Below, piece by piece: positions 16,724-24,784 of a DNA stretch of 64,000 nt. The position numbers were made by a program, and so were the translations under genes. Source of the DNA: CALBJU01 sp965247125 (GTDB lineage: Bacteria; Bacteroidota; Rhodothermia; Rhodothermales; UBA10348); NCBI GenBank assembly GCA_965247125.1, contig CBDFGO010000003.1, forward strand, positions 1,488,001 to 1,552,000, in the 5' to 3' direction. How positions within the stretch are numbered: the stretch's first letter is position 1; each line of letters opens with the position of its first letter. The notes below the pieces were generated by a model. The model saw only the letters and a list, made by a program, of their open reading frames with translations. It ran no database searches and was not told the DNA's origin.

Positions 16724-18157
16724 ATGCCACATACCAAAAAGACCACAGAGAAATCATCTGGCACTGACTCTCGTAGAGACTTTATCAAGAAGAGCGCCTT
16801 CGCCGCAGGAGCCTTGGTAGCGAGCGTCCAATCAGGTACTGCAGCTGCCGAATACTCGCGCGCTCCCGCAAAAGGAAGCGTTCTTGGTGCCAACGACCGC
16901 CTGAATGTCGGCTTCATCGGAGTGGGAGGACAGGGCTTCGGCGCTCACGTGAAGAATGTCACTAACGCAGAGAATGATCTGGAGACTCGGCACACTTACG
17001 AATACAACATTGCCGGCGTTGCCGCCTGTGACTTGTATAGCGGCAGGCGTGATCGCGCGTTCGCGCACCTCGATGGAGTTCGCCAAAAACGAAATCTGGG
17101 GGATTACACGGTCAAGACGTACCAAGATCACCGCAAGCTGTTGGACGACAAAGACATCGACGTAATATTTATCGGTGCGGTGGACCACTGGCACGCAAGG
17201 ATAGCCATCGATGCGATGCGTGCAGGAAAGCACGTGTACTGCGAGAAGCCGATGACCCGCTACCTGGGAGAAGCTTTTGATGTGTACGACGCAGTGAAGG
17301 AAACCGGGATGAAATTCCAGATCGGATCCCAGTACTGTACGGAAGCAAAATGGCACAAGGCCGCTGAATTGGTGAGAGCTGGAAAAATCGGTGCCGGCAC
17401 GTTTGCGCAAAACTCCTACATGCGCAATTCCCCTGATGGTGAGTGGAATTACTACACCTTGGAAGAAGGCGTTACACCCGAAACCATGGATTGGGATCAC
17501 TGGCTGGGATCGGTCCACAATCGCCCCTCCTTCAACAGAGAGCACTACCATCGTTGGAGAAAATATCTTCCGTATTGCGCTGGCATCCTGGGCGACCTAC
17601 TGGCTCACATGATCCATCCTCTGATCATTGCAGCAGACGTCCACGAACTACCGAAACGTGTGGTCTGCATCGGAAACAAGAATGTCACCGACGCCACGGT
17701 CGGACCAGAAGATCGCTCTGTGAACGACAATACCCAGTTGCTGGTCGAATTCCCATCGGGTCTTTGCATGATGATTGCTGGATCGACCGTCAATGAGCAG
17801 GGTGTGAGCCAAGTAATCCGTGGAAGCGAGGCTACCCTCTACTTCGGCGGCGGGTCTGTCGAGCTTCGTCCCGAGAGACCGTTCGCGGATTTGGTCGACC
17901 AGGAGATCTACGAAAACCTCGAGCCCGGTGTGTCGGGGCCAGCGCACGTCGACAACCTGTTCAAAGCTATTCGGACGGACGGAACCACGAACGGGAATAT
18001 TGACGTAGCCATAATTGCGCAGAGCATCATTTCCATGGCCGAAGCCTCGGATAGATTCGGAGAGGCGATTTTCCTCCATCCGGAAGATCGCACCTTCCGC
18101 ACGGGTCGCGGCTTCAACGTCCCGATGCCGACCTACGGTACTTTCGAACTGTCCTGA
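16724..18157 (+). CDS. Tat-exported Gfo/Idh/MocA-family oxidoreductase
   Basis: NAD(P)-dependent sugar or cyclitol oxidoreductase-like protein of 477 aa. The frame is open from 16628, but the ATG at 16724 places a Tat signal SRRDFIKK at residues 16-23 followed by a hydrophobic Ala-rich segment, so I choose it. The Rossmann motif is LNVGFIGVGGQGFGAH; the conserved Gfo/Idh/MocA lysine motif is present as VYCEKPMT; the C-terminal alpha/beta domain includes GILGDLLAHMIHPL. Export implies a periplasmic role with pre-bound cofactor. Substrate is unknown. It ends before a hairpin terminator and belongs to a group with ApbE and a second, related oxidoreductase. Confidence 0.88.
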   Translation: MPHTKKTTEKSSGTDSRRDFIKKSAFAAGALVASVQSGTAAAEYSRAPAKGSVLGANDRLNVGFIGVGGQGFGAHVKNVTNAENDLETRHTYEYNIAGVAACDLYSGRRDRAFAHLDGVRQKRNLGDYTVKTYQDHRKLLDDKDIDVIFIGAVDHWHARIAIDAMRAGKHVYCEKPMTRYLGEAFDVYDAVKETGMKFQIGSQYCTEAKWHKAAELVRAGKIGAGTFAQNSYMRNSPDGEWNYYTLEEGVTPETMDWDHWLGSVHNRPSFNREHYHRWRKYLPYCAGILGDLLAHMIHPLIIAADVHELPKRVVCIGNKNVTDATVGPEDRSVNDNTQLLVEFPSGLCMMIAGSTVNEQGVSQVIRGSEATLYFGGGSVELRPERPFADLVDQEIYENLEPGVSGPAHVDNLFKAIRTDGTTNGNIDVAIIAQSIISMAEASDRFGEAIFLHPEDRTFRTGRGFNVPMPTYGTFELS

Positions 18158-18180
18158 CGGAAATCACCATCACTCCTGTT

Positions 18181-18209
18181 TGGGGCGGGCGCCGCAGGCG
18201 CCCGCCCCA
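18181..18209 (+). terminator. GC-rich hairpin after the first Gfo/Idh/MocA gene
   Basis: A perfect 13-bp stem (18181-18193 with 18197-18209) with a GCA loop lies 23 bp after the stop and just 9 bp before the ApbE start. Only a weak T-tract (TTG) follows. Arms share TGGGGCGGG with the dnaK terminator, suggesting a common repeat or a recurrent terminator type. Confidence 0.6.
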
Positions 18210-18218
18210 TTGTCAGTT

Positions 18219-19178
18219 ATGCCCACCGTATCTCTCGCATGCAATGCAATGGCCACGAGATTCGAACTCGTGCTCCACGGAGACGATGAGGGGCATCTCA
18301 GATCTGCCGGCGAAGAAGCAATCCGCGAGATCAAGCGCATAGCGAAACGGTTCAGTTTCTACGATCCAGCAAGTGAACTCTCTCAGGTCAACCGCGCTGC
18401 AGCCGATCGCGAGATTCGAGTATCGGGTGAACTGTTTGAGCTCTTGTCGCTGTGTCAGAACATCTATCATGACAGTCAGGGTGCGTTCGATCCAACGGTT
18501 GGGCCGCTTCTGTGGGCGTGGGGGTTTACCTCGGGTACGCCCCAGAGGCCGAACAAATCCGAGCTCCGAGACGCGCTCAGTATAACCGGATTCGAGAACG
18601 TGTCCTTGGATAGCTCTGATAATTCTGTTCGATTCCGAGCGAAAGGAATCGAACTCGATCTTGGAGGCATTGCAAAGGGATGGGCGCTCGATGAATGCAA
18701 GATTTTACTGCAGGAGGCGGGCATCGATTGCGCGCTGCTGCATGGAGGAACCAGCTCAGTGCTCACAATCGGAGGGGAGAGTAAAGGCGAGCCGTGGAGA
18801 GTTGGCCTAGAGGACCCGTATGAGAGTGGTGAACACCCAACGTGGTTTAGTCACTGTTCCCTTCACGGCATGGCCCTCTCTGTTTCTGCAATCCACGGTA
18901 AATCGTTCGTCCATGACAATATCGAGTACGGGCACGTCGTAGATCCCCGAACCGGTCATTCGATCTCAGGCCCTATTGTCTCTGCCGTCACCGCGAATTC
19001 GGCCGCACTTGCAGATGCTTTCTCAACCGCAATGTTGGTTGCGACCGATGAGAGCCGCCATTTCGATTTGTCTGAAGTGACAAAGGCAGCCTCATTCGAA
19101 AAAATCAGTGGAAAATGGACGCTGAGATCAGGAGCCTGGGATGGATTTCCTCCCCCTCTGACCACCGCAAGCCATTGA
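18219..19178 (+). CDS. apbE: FAD:protein FMN transferase (ApbE family)
   Basis: Attaches FMN covalently to a threonine of target flavoproteins, or trims FAD. The frame is open from 18015 within the upstream gene, but the ATG at 18219 begins a normal ApbE N-terminus (NAMATRFELVL), giving 319 aa. Family motifs are present: FDPTVGPLLWAWG, IELDLGGIAKGWALDE, LHGGTSSV, GHVVDPRTG and the metal-binding LADAFSTAM. No signal peptide or lipobox is obvious, unlike many periplasmic ApbE proteins, so location is uncertain. Its flavoprotein substrate is not evident in the window. It lies between two Tat-exported oxidoreductases. Confidence 0.9.
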   Translation: MPTVSLACNAMATRFELVLHGDDEGHLRSAGEEAIREIKRIAKRFSFYDPASELSQVNRAAADREIRVSGELFELLSLCQNIYHDSQGAFDPTVGPLLWAWGFTSGTPQRPNKSELRDALSITGFENVSLDSSDNSVRFRAKGIELDLGGIAKGWALDECKILLQEAGIDCALLHGGTSSVLTIGGESKGEPWRVGLEDPYESGEHPTWFSHCSLHGMALSVSAIHGKSFVHDNIEYGHVVDPRTGHSISGPIVSAVTANSAALADAFSTAMLVATDESRHFDLSEVTKAASFEKISGKWTLRSGAWDGFPPPLTTASH

Positions 19179-19233
19179 TCTCTGACCGTCGTATCTTTTT
19201 TCTTCCCACCGTGCCAATCCAACATTCTGAATC

Positions 19234-20508
19234 GTGTTTCGAAACTCTTTTTCTCGCCGCAGTTTCCTGAAGAAATCGTCTCTAGGCACGCTTGCTGGGG
19301 TACTGGCGGCTGGTGAACGTATTCCCGTCGCGGAGTCCGTCTTTTCAGATCGTGTCACGACAGACGACCCAATCACGTGCGCCGTCATTGGTTTTGGCTC
19401 CTGGGGACGCGAGATCGCGGCTGTCATTTCAGAGATCGAGGAAATGGAATTGACCGCCATTTGCGACCATTTTCCGTTGATGTTGCGACGCGCAGAGCGT
19501 TCGCATCCCAATGCCCAGCGCGAGCGAGACTACCAAAGTCTCCTTCAAGATGAGTCTATCCAGGCCATTTTCGTTGCGACCCCAACCCACCTGCACCTCG
19601 AAATCGTGCTGGCCGCGCTGGCTGCAGGTAAAAACGTCTATTGTGAGGCCCCTATCGCTCACACCATGGAAGACGCCCGCGCCATAGCGAACGCCGCACG
19701 GCAGGCGTCGGGACAGATTTTTCAAGCCGGACTGCTCTACCGCACAGAGCCCCAGTATCGGAGCGTGTACGGATTCGTCCGGAGCGGCGCTCTGGGCCGC
19801 TTCGCCATGACTCGTTCTCAGTGGCACTTCAAGGACTCCTGGCGTAGATCGTCTTCATCGGCCTCACGAGCGCTCGAACTGAATTGGCGCCTTGATGAAG
19901 ACGTATCACTGGGCCTCGTCGGCGAGGTTGGAATCCAACAGATTGATACGACCGTCTGGATGCTGGGTGAGCTGCCGACAGCCGTTTCCGGATTTGGTGG
20001 CGTGGCTTTCTGGCGTGACGGCAGAACCGTCCCAGACACCGTGCAGTCGATTCTTGAATTTCCCCGAGGCGAACATATGATCTTCGATGCCACTCTGGTC
20101 AGCGGATTCGACTCCGCCTACGATCTACTCTTCGGAAGCGACTCGACGATCATACTCCGAGACAACAAGGCCTGGATGTTCAAGGAAGTAGACGCGCCCC
20201 AGCTTGGATGGGAGGTCTACGCGCGAAAAGATCGATTCTATAAAGAAACGGGAATCGCATTGCTGGCCAATGCTACCAAGATCGAGGCGCTGGGCCAGGA
20301 CCCGACTGCAGACGATCCGAATGCAAAATCGCCGCTATGGCATGCCATAAAGGCATTCGCAGATAACCACAATTATGGCCCCTTTGAGCCCGTAGTAAAC
20401 GCTCAACGCGCGTACGAAGCAACAGTGATCGCCATAAAAGCCAATGAAGCCGTAAAGACGAGCAGTCGAATCGAATTCGACCCCGACTGGTTCAATATTG
20501 ATGCCTAG
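19234..20508 (+). CDS. Tat-exported Gfo/Idh/MocA-family oxidoreductase with EKP changed to EAP
   Basis: Second oxidoreductase of the group (424 aa), starting at GTG 19234. A Tat signal SRRSFLKK is at residues 7-14. The nucleotide-binding segment is CAVIGFGSWGREIAAV, followed by IFVATPTHLHLEIVLAALAAG. The usual lysine motif E-K-P reads VYCEAPIAHT, so the conserved catalytic lysine is replaced by alanine; similar EAP forms exist as a subfamily to my knowledge, but the effect on catalysis is open. The C-terminal domain includes GLVGEVGIQQIDTTVWML. It shares the sequence CTAG at its stop with the convergent tatD gene, each strand reading TAG. Confidence 0.85.
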   Translation: MFRNSFSRRSFLKKSSLGTLAGVLAAGERIPVAESVFSDRVTTDDPITCAVIGFGSWGREIAAVISEIEEMELTAICDHFPLMLRRAERSHPNAQRERDYQSLLQDESIQAIFVATPTHLHLEIVLAALAAGKNVYCEAPIAHTMEDARAIANAARQASGQIFQAGLLYRTEPQYRSVYGFVRSGALGRFAMTRSQWHFKDSWRRSSSSASRALELNWRLDEDVSLGLVGEVGIQQIDTTVWMLGELPTAVSGFGGVAFWRDGRTVPDTVQSILEFPRGEHMIFDATLVSGFDSAYDLLFGSDSTIILRDNKAWMFKEVDAPQLGWEVYARKDRFYKETGIALLANATKIEALGQDPTADDPNAKSPLWHAIKAFADNHNYGPFEPVVNAQRAYEATVIAIKANEAVKTSSRIEFDPDWFNIDA

Positions 20509-21281
20509 TCCAGGCCAAACACTCGTTTTGCGTTGGTTGTGGTCACCGAAATAACCTCGGCCAAAGGTATCCCTCGAACCTCAGCCAATTTTTGGGCGAC
20601 GAGTTCAACGTAAGCGGGCTCATTCCTCTTACCCCGAAACGGAGCTGGAGCGAGATAGGGAGAGTCGGTTTCGAGGACGATACGATTCAGTGGAACGGTC
20701 GACGTGGAGGCAGGAACGCCTCCATTCTTGAACGTCAATGTCCCTCCTATTCCCACATGAAAACCAAGATCGATAACCGCGGAGGAGACGTCTTCGGGTC
20801 CCCCGAAACAGTGAAAGACTCCGTGGATCTTTGAGGCGTCCAAGGCAGCTTCTTGTTCTTCACGAACGATGGTTATTAGATCCCAGGAAGCTTCTCGATC
20901 GTGGAAGACCAATGGCTTGTCCAGTTCGGCCGCGAGACGAATGTGTCGACGAAGAAATTCCTGCTGCTTTTCGTCAAACGTTCGGTCCCAATAGTAGTCC
21001 AGACCGGTCTCTCCAATCGCAATGATTCGTTCATCCGCCGCCAGTAATCGTATCTGATCGAAGTCGGTATCTGTGGCGTCCTTGACTTCAGAAGGGTGCA
21101 GAGCCGCCATGACGTGGAGGCCCGGGTACTTCTCAGCCAACTCCAGGGACCTGTAAACGGATGCGATATCGATGGCTGGGAGGATAATGTCCGAAACTCC
21201 CGCACCATTCGCGCGCTGGAGAACCTGATCGAGATCAGATTCAAACTGTTCGAGAAAAATGTGGGCGTGAGTGTCGATCAT
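20505..21281 (-). CDS. tatD: TatD-family metal-dependent deoxyribonuclease
   Basis: TIM-barrel metal hydrolase with 3'-5' DNase activity in characterised members (258 aa). The frame is open to 21347, but the ATG at 21281 gives MIDTHAHIF, the standard TatD start with metal ligands H5 and H7. Other ligands appear in order: Glu of IGETGLDYYW, His of PLVFHDREA, His of GVFHCFGG and Asp of LETDSPYLAPAPFRG. Complete and of normal length. It is convergent with the preceding oxidoreductase and diverges from the sensor kinase gene. Confidence 0.93.
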   Translation of the reverse strand: MIDTHAHIFLEQFESDLDQVLQRANGAGVSDIILPAIDIASVYRSLELAEKYPGLHVMAALHPSEVKDATDTDFDQIRLLAADERIIAIGETGLDYYWDRTFDEKQQEFLRRHIRLAAELDKPLVFHDREASWDLITIVREEQEAALDASKIHGVFHCFGGPEDVSSAVIDLGFHVGIGGTLTFKNGGVPASTSTVPLNRIVLETDSPYLAPAPFRGKRNEPAYVELVAQKLAEVRGIPLAEVISVTTTNAKRVFGLD

Positions 21282-21418
21282 AATGGAACCAAACTGACCC
21301 GTGTATCGCTGAATAAGCCGGTGTATACCAAACACTGATCTCTGCACGGAGATGCGAGATCGCGTGTACGCAATTTATCTCCTCAGCAGTTGAGATTCTG
21401 GAGTCGAAGCCCACCACA

Positions 21419-23911
21419 TTGAAAAGCATCCGGTCCATATCCCAGGCATTGCTTCTGGTAGCTGCATTTCTCGCGCTGCTTCCTGTGGCAACCATTGTCC
21501 AGAACTGGATGGAGATCGCCGAATTCGAAGGCGGTGGCGCGCTCCTTCAGAAGCCATCGGCCCGGGGTTCAGATTGGGTTGTCTGGGATGACATAGACGG
21601 CTCCATAACCGCTGCATACGTGTTCCCTACGGGTCCTGGGAGCGAGGGCGGTATTCAACGCGGCGACCAGTTCTATTCGCTGGAATACAACCAGTATTTC
21701 AACGCGGACGATCTGCACCACGCCATTGCAGGCATCAAACCTGGTCTGACACGAAGTTTTCTACTCGTTCGGGATGGCAGATTTGAGGAGGTATCCGTCA
21801 CATTTGAACGTCTCCCGACTTTCCTCTATCCCCGTTCTACGATCGTCTGGCAGTTCGCGCTCTGGGCGTTTACCATCGGAGCGTATTTCCACATCCTCGG
21901 CCTCATCATTGCCGCGCCTCTTGCCCTGCACAATCGTCGAGCTCGATTCGAACTGATCGTCATCGGCGTGTCTTCTCTCTGGATCATCGGAAATACGGCC
22001 AGGCTCATGCTGGTGGAACTGTTCGGACCGGCAATAATCGGCACAACCTACGATCTGCTGTTTCAGGTACTGACGATGCTAGGATTGGTAGGATGGATTG
22101 GTTTTCCGGTTCTGCTCGTCCGCAAACTAACTCTCGATGCCGGCCTGTCCTCTGGCCGACTTGGCAGGCTGCTTCCTGTCGTCTACCTGGTTCCGATCAT
22201 TCTCGTCGTCGGAGTGCTCGTCACGGCTGTCCAGGGGCATATTGGACCGTTCCGAATGGAGGAATTGCTCGTACCCATCCTGTTTTATGCGTCTTGCTAT
22301 ATCGGTGCTGCCGCTCTGGTCTCGTTTCTGCTCGGTTTTTCTTCTTCAGATCAGGAAGCAGATGCTTCACGCCAGTGGGGCCGACTCGGAAGCCTCGCGA
22401 TTCTGTTTTTTGCAATGACGGCCGGTCTGATAGTCGTTGACGTAATTCCCGTATTTACGTCCATTAGCGAAAACGCCACCGCCTGGGTTATCGTCTCGGC
22501 CCAGTTACTTGCCGTTGTTCCAGTGACGTTGTACTCGTTTGGTACGCTTCGATATGGGAAGGTGGACGAAGTCCTGAGTCGGGCTTTCGTCTACATCCTC
22601 GTGGTCGGATTGATATTCTTCGCGTTCGTCGGCGGACTGGGACTCATGGATTCCCTATTCGATACTGCAGGTAGATCTCGCATAGTCTTGGAGGGCTTCT
22701 TCGTCGTTTTTCTTCTTGTACTGTTTGAAAGAATTTCTCGACGCCTCAGATCCTTCGCATCCTCCATCTTTACGACGGAACGACATCGAGGTCGCCAAGC
22801 CATAAATCGATTCCAGGAAGACGTCTCGGACGTTTTGGATGCCGATACGTTGGCTCAACAGGCGATCGATCTCGCGGGAAAAGTATTTGACGCGCACAGC
22901 GCGATCATCTTTCTTCGCTCCCCGGCCGACCGCAGCTGGATCATCAAGCGGTTCCGACCTGAAGCTCCGTACCTCACCGAGCAGATTTTTGAATCAATTT
23001 GGTCGCATTTCGAATACGCACCATCCATCTGGGCTCGCAATCCTGAACTCAACGAGCACTCTATCCCGTCTGCGGGTCACAAGAAATTGGTCGAGCTCGG
23101 GTCGGCACTGGTAGTACCCATCCGGGGAGATGAAAAGGCTGTCGGGCTGATTATCCTGGGGCCTAAATCGAAGCGAAGAAAAGTATACAACCTCGAGGAC
23201 CTCGATCAACTTCGCTCCCTTTCTGGCAATCTGGCGCTTGCCGTAGATCGACTGGCATTGGTTGAACGGGAGAAGTTTCTGGCTGCGGAAAGCTCCGAGG
23301 CCCACCTTGTGGCCTTGAGATCCCAAATAAACCCACATTTCCTGTTCAATTCGCTGAATACGTTGCTGTCCTTGATCGAAGAAAAACCGTCCGAAGCGGA
23401 AGCAGTCGTGCAGCATCTGGCCTCGATATTCAGGCATACTTTACAGGCTGGAAGCAGTGCTTTCGTAAGTATGGAGGCAGAGACCTCCCTCGTGCAGCAC
23501 TATCTGAGCATCGAAAAGGCCCGCTTTGGGGATCGTCTGGATGTCACGTTCGAGGTGGATGAAACACTGAAATCGCATCCAGTCCCTGCCTTCGCCGTCC
23601 AAACACTGGTAGAGAACGCGATCAAACACGGCCTGGAAAAACGAAGAGCGTCGGGATCCCTGTCGATCATTGTGTCACCGTCGGAAAAGTCACTCGCGCA
23701 GGTCGTGGTCACCGATTCTGGTGTGGGCATCCCAAGTTTGTTCGGGAAAAATGGTACTCAGTTCGGAAAAGAACCGTTTTTCGGTATCGGACTATCAAAT
23801 GTATATGATCGTTTGCGTCAACTCTTCAATCGTGACGATCTTCTGGGATTCCGCAGTGATCCTGAAAAGGGTACAGCGGTCACGATGCTTCTTCCAAAAC
23901 AAAGAGCCTGA
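21419..23911 (+). CDS. LytS-type sensor histidine kinase with PDZ-like and GAF-like regions
   Basis: Membrane sensor kinase of 830 aa starting at TTG 21419. Residues about 8-30 are a signal anchor; about 60-130 resemble a PDZ fold (SEGGIQRGDQFYSLE); about nine hydrophobic segments follow to residue 440; a GAF-like domain occupies roughly 455-610. The kinase core is the His_kinase family with SQINPHFLFNSLNTLLS (phospho-acceptor His640) and an HATPase with LVENAIKHGLEKR and DSGVGIP. This type pairs with LytTR regulators, and such a gene follows after 35 bp. The multi-pass region before GAF suggests sensing of a membrane or small-molecule signal, unknown. Confidence 0.92.
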   Translation: MKSIRSISQALLLVAAFLALLPVATIVQNWMEIAEFEGGGALLQKPSARGSDWVVWDDIDGSITAAYVFPTGPGSEGGIQRGDQFYSLEYNQYFNADDLHHAIAGIKPGLTRSFLLVRDGRFEEVSVTFERLPTFLYPRSTIVWQFALWAFTIGAYFHILGLIIAAPLALHNRRARFELIVIGVSSLWIIGNTARLMLVELFGPAIIGTTYDLLFQVLTMLGLVGWIGFPVLLVRKLTLDAGLSSGRLGRLLPVVYLVPIILVVGVLVTAVQGHIGPFRMEELLVPILFYASCYIGAAALVSFLLGFSSSDQEADASRQWGRLGSLAILFFAMTAGLIVVDVIPVFTSISENATAWVIVSAQLLAVVPVTLYSFGTLRYGKVDEVLSRAFVYILVVGLIFFAFVGGLGLMDSLFDTAGRSRIVLEGFFVVFLLVLFERISRRLRSFASSIFTTERHRGRQAINRFQEDVSDVLDADTLAQQAIDLAGKVFDAHSAIIFLRSPADRSWIIKRFRPEAPYLTEQIFESIWSHFEYAPSIWARNPELNEHSIPSAGHKKLVELGSALVVPIRGDEKAVGLIILGPKSKRRKVYNLEDLDQLRSLSGNLALAVDRLALVEREKFLAAESSEAHLVALRSQINPHFLFNSLNTLLSLIEEKPSEAEAVVQHLASIFRHTLQAGSSAFVSMEAETSLVQHYLSIEKARFGDRLDVTFEVDETLKSHPVPAFAVQTLVENAIKHGLEKRRASGSLSIIVSPSEKSLAQVVVTDSGVGIPSLFGKNGTQFGKEPFFGIGLSNVYDRLRQLFNRDDLLGFRSDPEKGTAVTMLLPKQRA

Positions 23912-23946
23912 TAAGAGATTCCCCTCTTCCACCTTGAGATAATTTC

Positions 23947-24771
23947 ATGATACGAGTGTTGATAGTTGATGATGAAGCTCCAGCGCGCAAGCGACTTCAA
24001 AAACTGTTGTCGGACTCATCGATATCAGCGTCCGTCTCGGTTATCGCTGAAGCGTCGGACGGCGTAGAGGCCCTGGAAAAAATCAAGGCTGAAAAAATAG
24101 ATCTCGTATTCCTCGACATTCAGATACCGGGACTGGACGGCTTTGAAGTGCTCGATCGAATCTCCCCGGAGAATCGACCCGTCGTAGTGTTCACGACTGC
24201 TTTTGACGAGTACGCCATTCGGGCTTTCGAAGCCAATGCCGTTGATTATTTACTGAAGCCAATTCCACTGGATCGCTTACGGGACGCGCTCGACCGAGCG
24301 GAAAAACTGGTCTCCGACAACTCACCCGAAGAGGAACGCCTTTCGCAGCTTCTGGAATGGATTGATTCCAAGGCGCTTAGCGAAGCGCCCCCTGCCAAAG
24401 CCGTGGAAAAATATCTGGAGCAGTTATCCATTCCCTATCGCGATCGTATTCTGATCATTCCAATCGATCAGATAGTTTCTGTAGAGATTTCCGAGGGCAT
24501 AACGCGGGTGTATATTCTTGAAGATGATCCAACCTCCCAGCGCCCGCGCCTGAGACAACACATTGTCAACTACACATTGGATCAACTGGGAGGTCTTCTC
24601 GACCCAAATGCTTTTATGCGCGTCCACCGCTCCGCCATCGTCCAGTTTGGACACATTAAGGAGCTGATACCCTGGTTTTCGGGTCGCTACAAGTTGGCCC
24701 TTACCGGCGGCCATGAGGTCATCGCCAGCCGTGAACGATCCAAAGTGGTCAAAGAACGGCTGATGATCTGA
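23947..24771 (+). CDS. LytTR-family response regulator
   Basis: Partner of the preceding kinase (274 aa). The receiver domain (about 1-120) has VDDEAPAR, the phospho-acceptor Asp57 in VFLDIQIPG, the conserved TTAFDEYAIRAFEANAVDYLLKP region and Lys of LLKP. A linker rich in charged residues leads to a LytTR DNA-binding domain (about 170-274) with ILIIPIDQIVSVE, AFMRVHRSAIV and GGHEVIASRERSKVVKERL. LytTR proteins bind direct repeats in promoters; targets are not evident here, although the adjacent T9SS and TonB cluster is a plausible regulon. It ends 13 bp before the convergent glycosidase gene. Confidence 0.94.
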   Translation: MIRVLIVDDEAPARKRLQKLLSDSSISASVSVIAEASDGVEALEKIKAEKIDLVFLDIQIPGLDGFEVLDRISPENRPVVVFTTAFDEYAIRAFEANAVDYLLKPIPLDRLRDALDRAEKLVSDNSPEEERLSQLLEWIDSKALSEAPPAKAVEKYLEQLSIPYRDRILIIPIDQIVSVEISEGITRVYILEDDPTSQRPRLRQHIVNYTLDQLGGLLDPNAFMRVHRSAIVQFGHIKELIPWFSGRYKLALTGGHEVIASRERSKVVKERLMI

Positions 24772-24784
24772 GTTGGACACATTT

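Noticed and set aside
16832..17551. 239-codon minus-strand frame inside the first Gfo/Idh/MocA gene
   Set aside because: It lies wholly antisense to a well-supported gene, with no recognisable motif.
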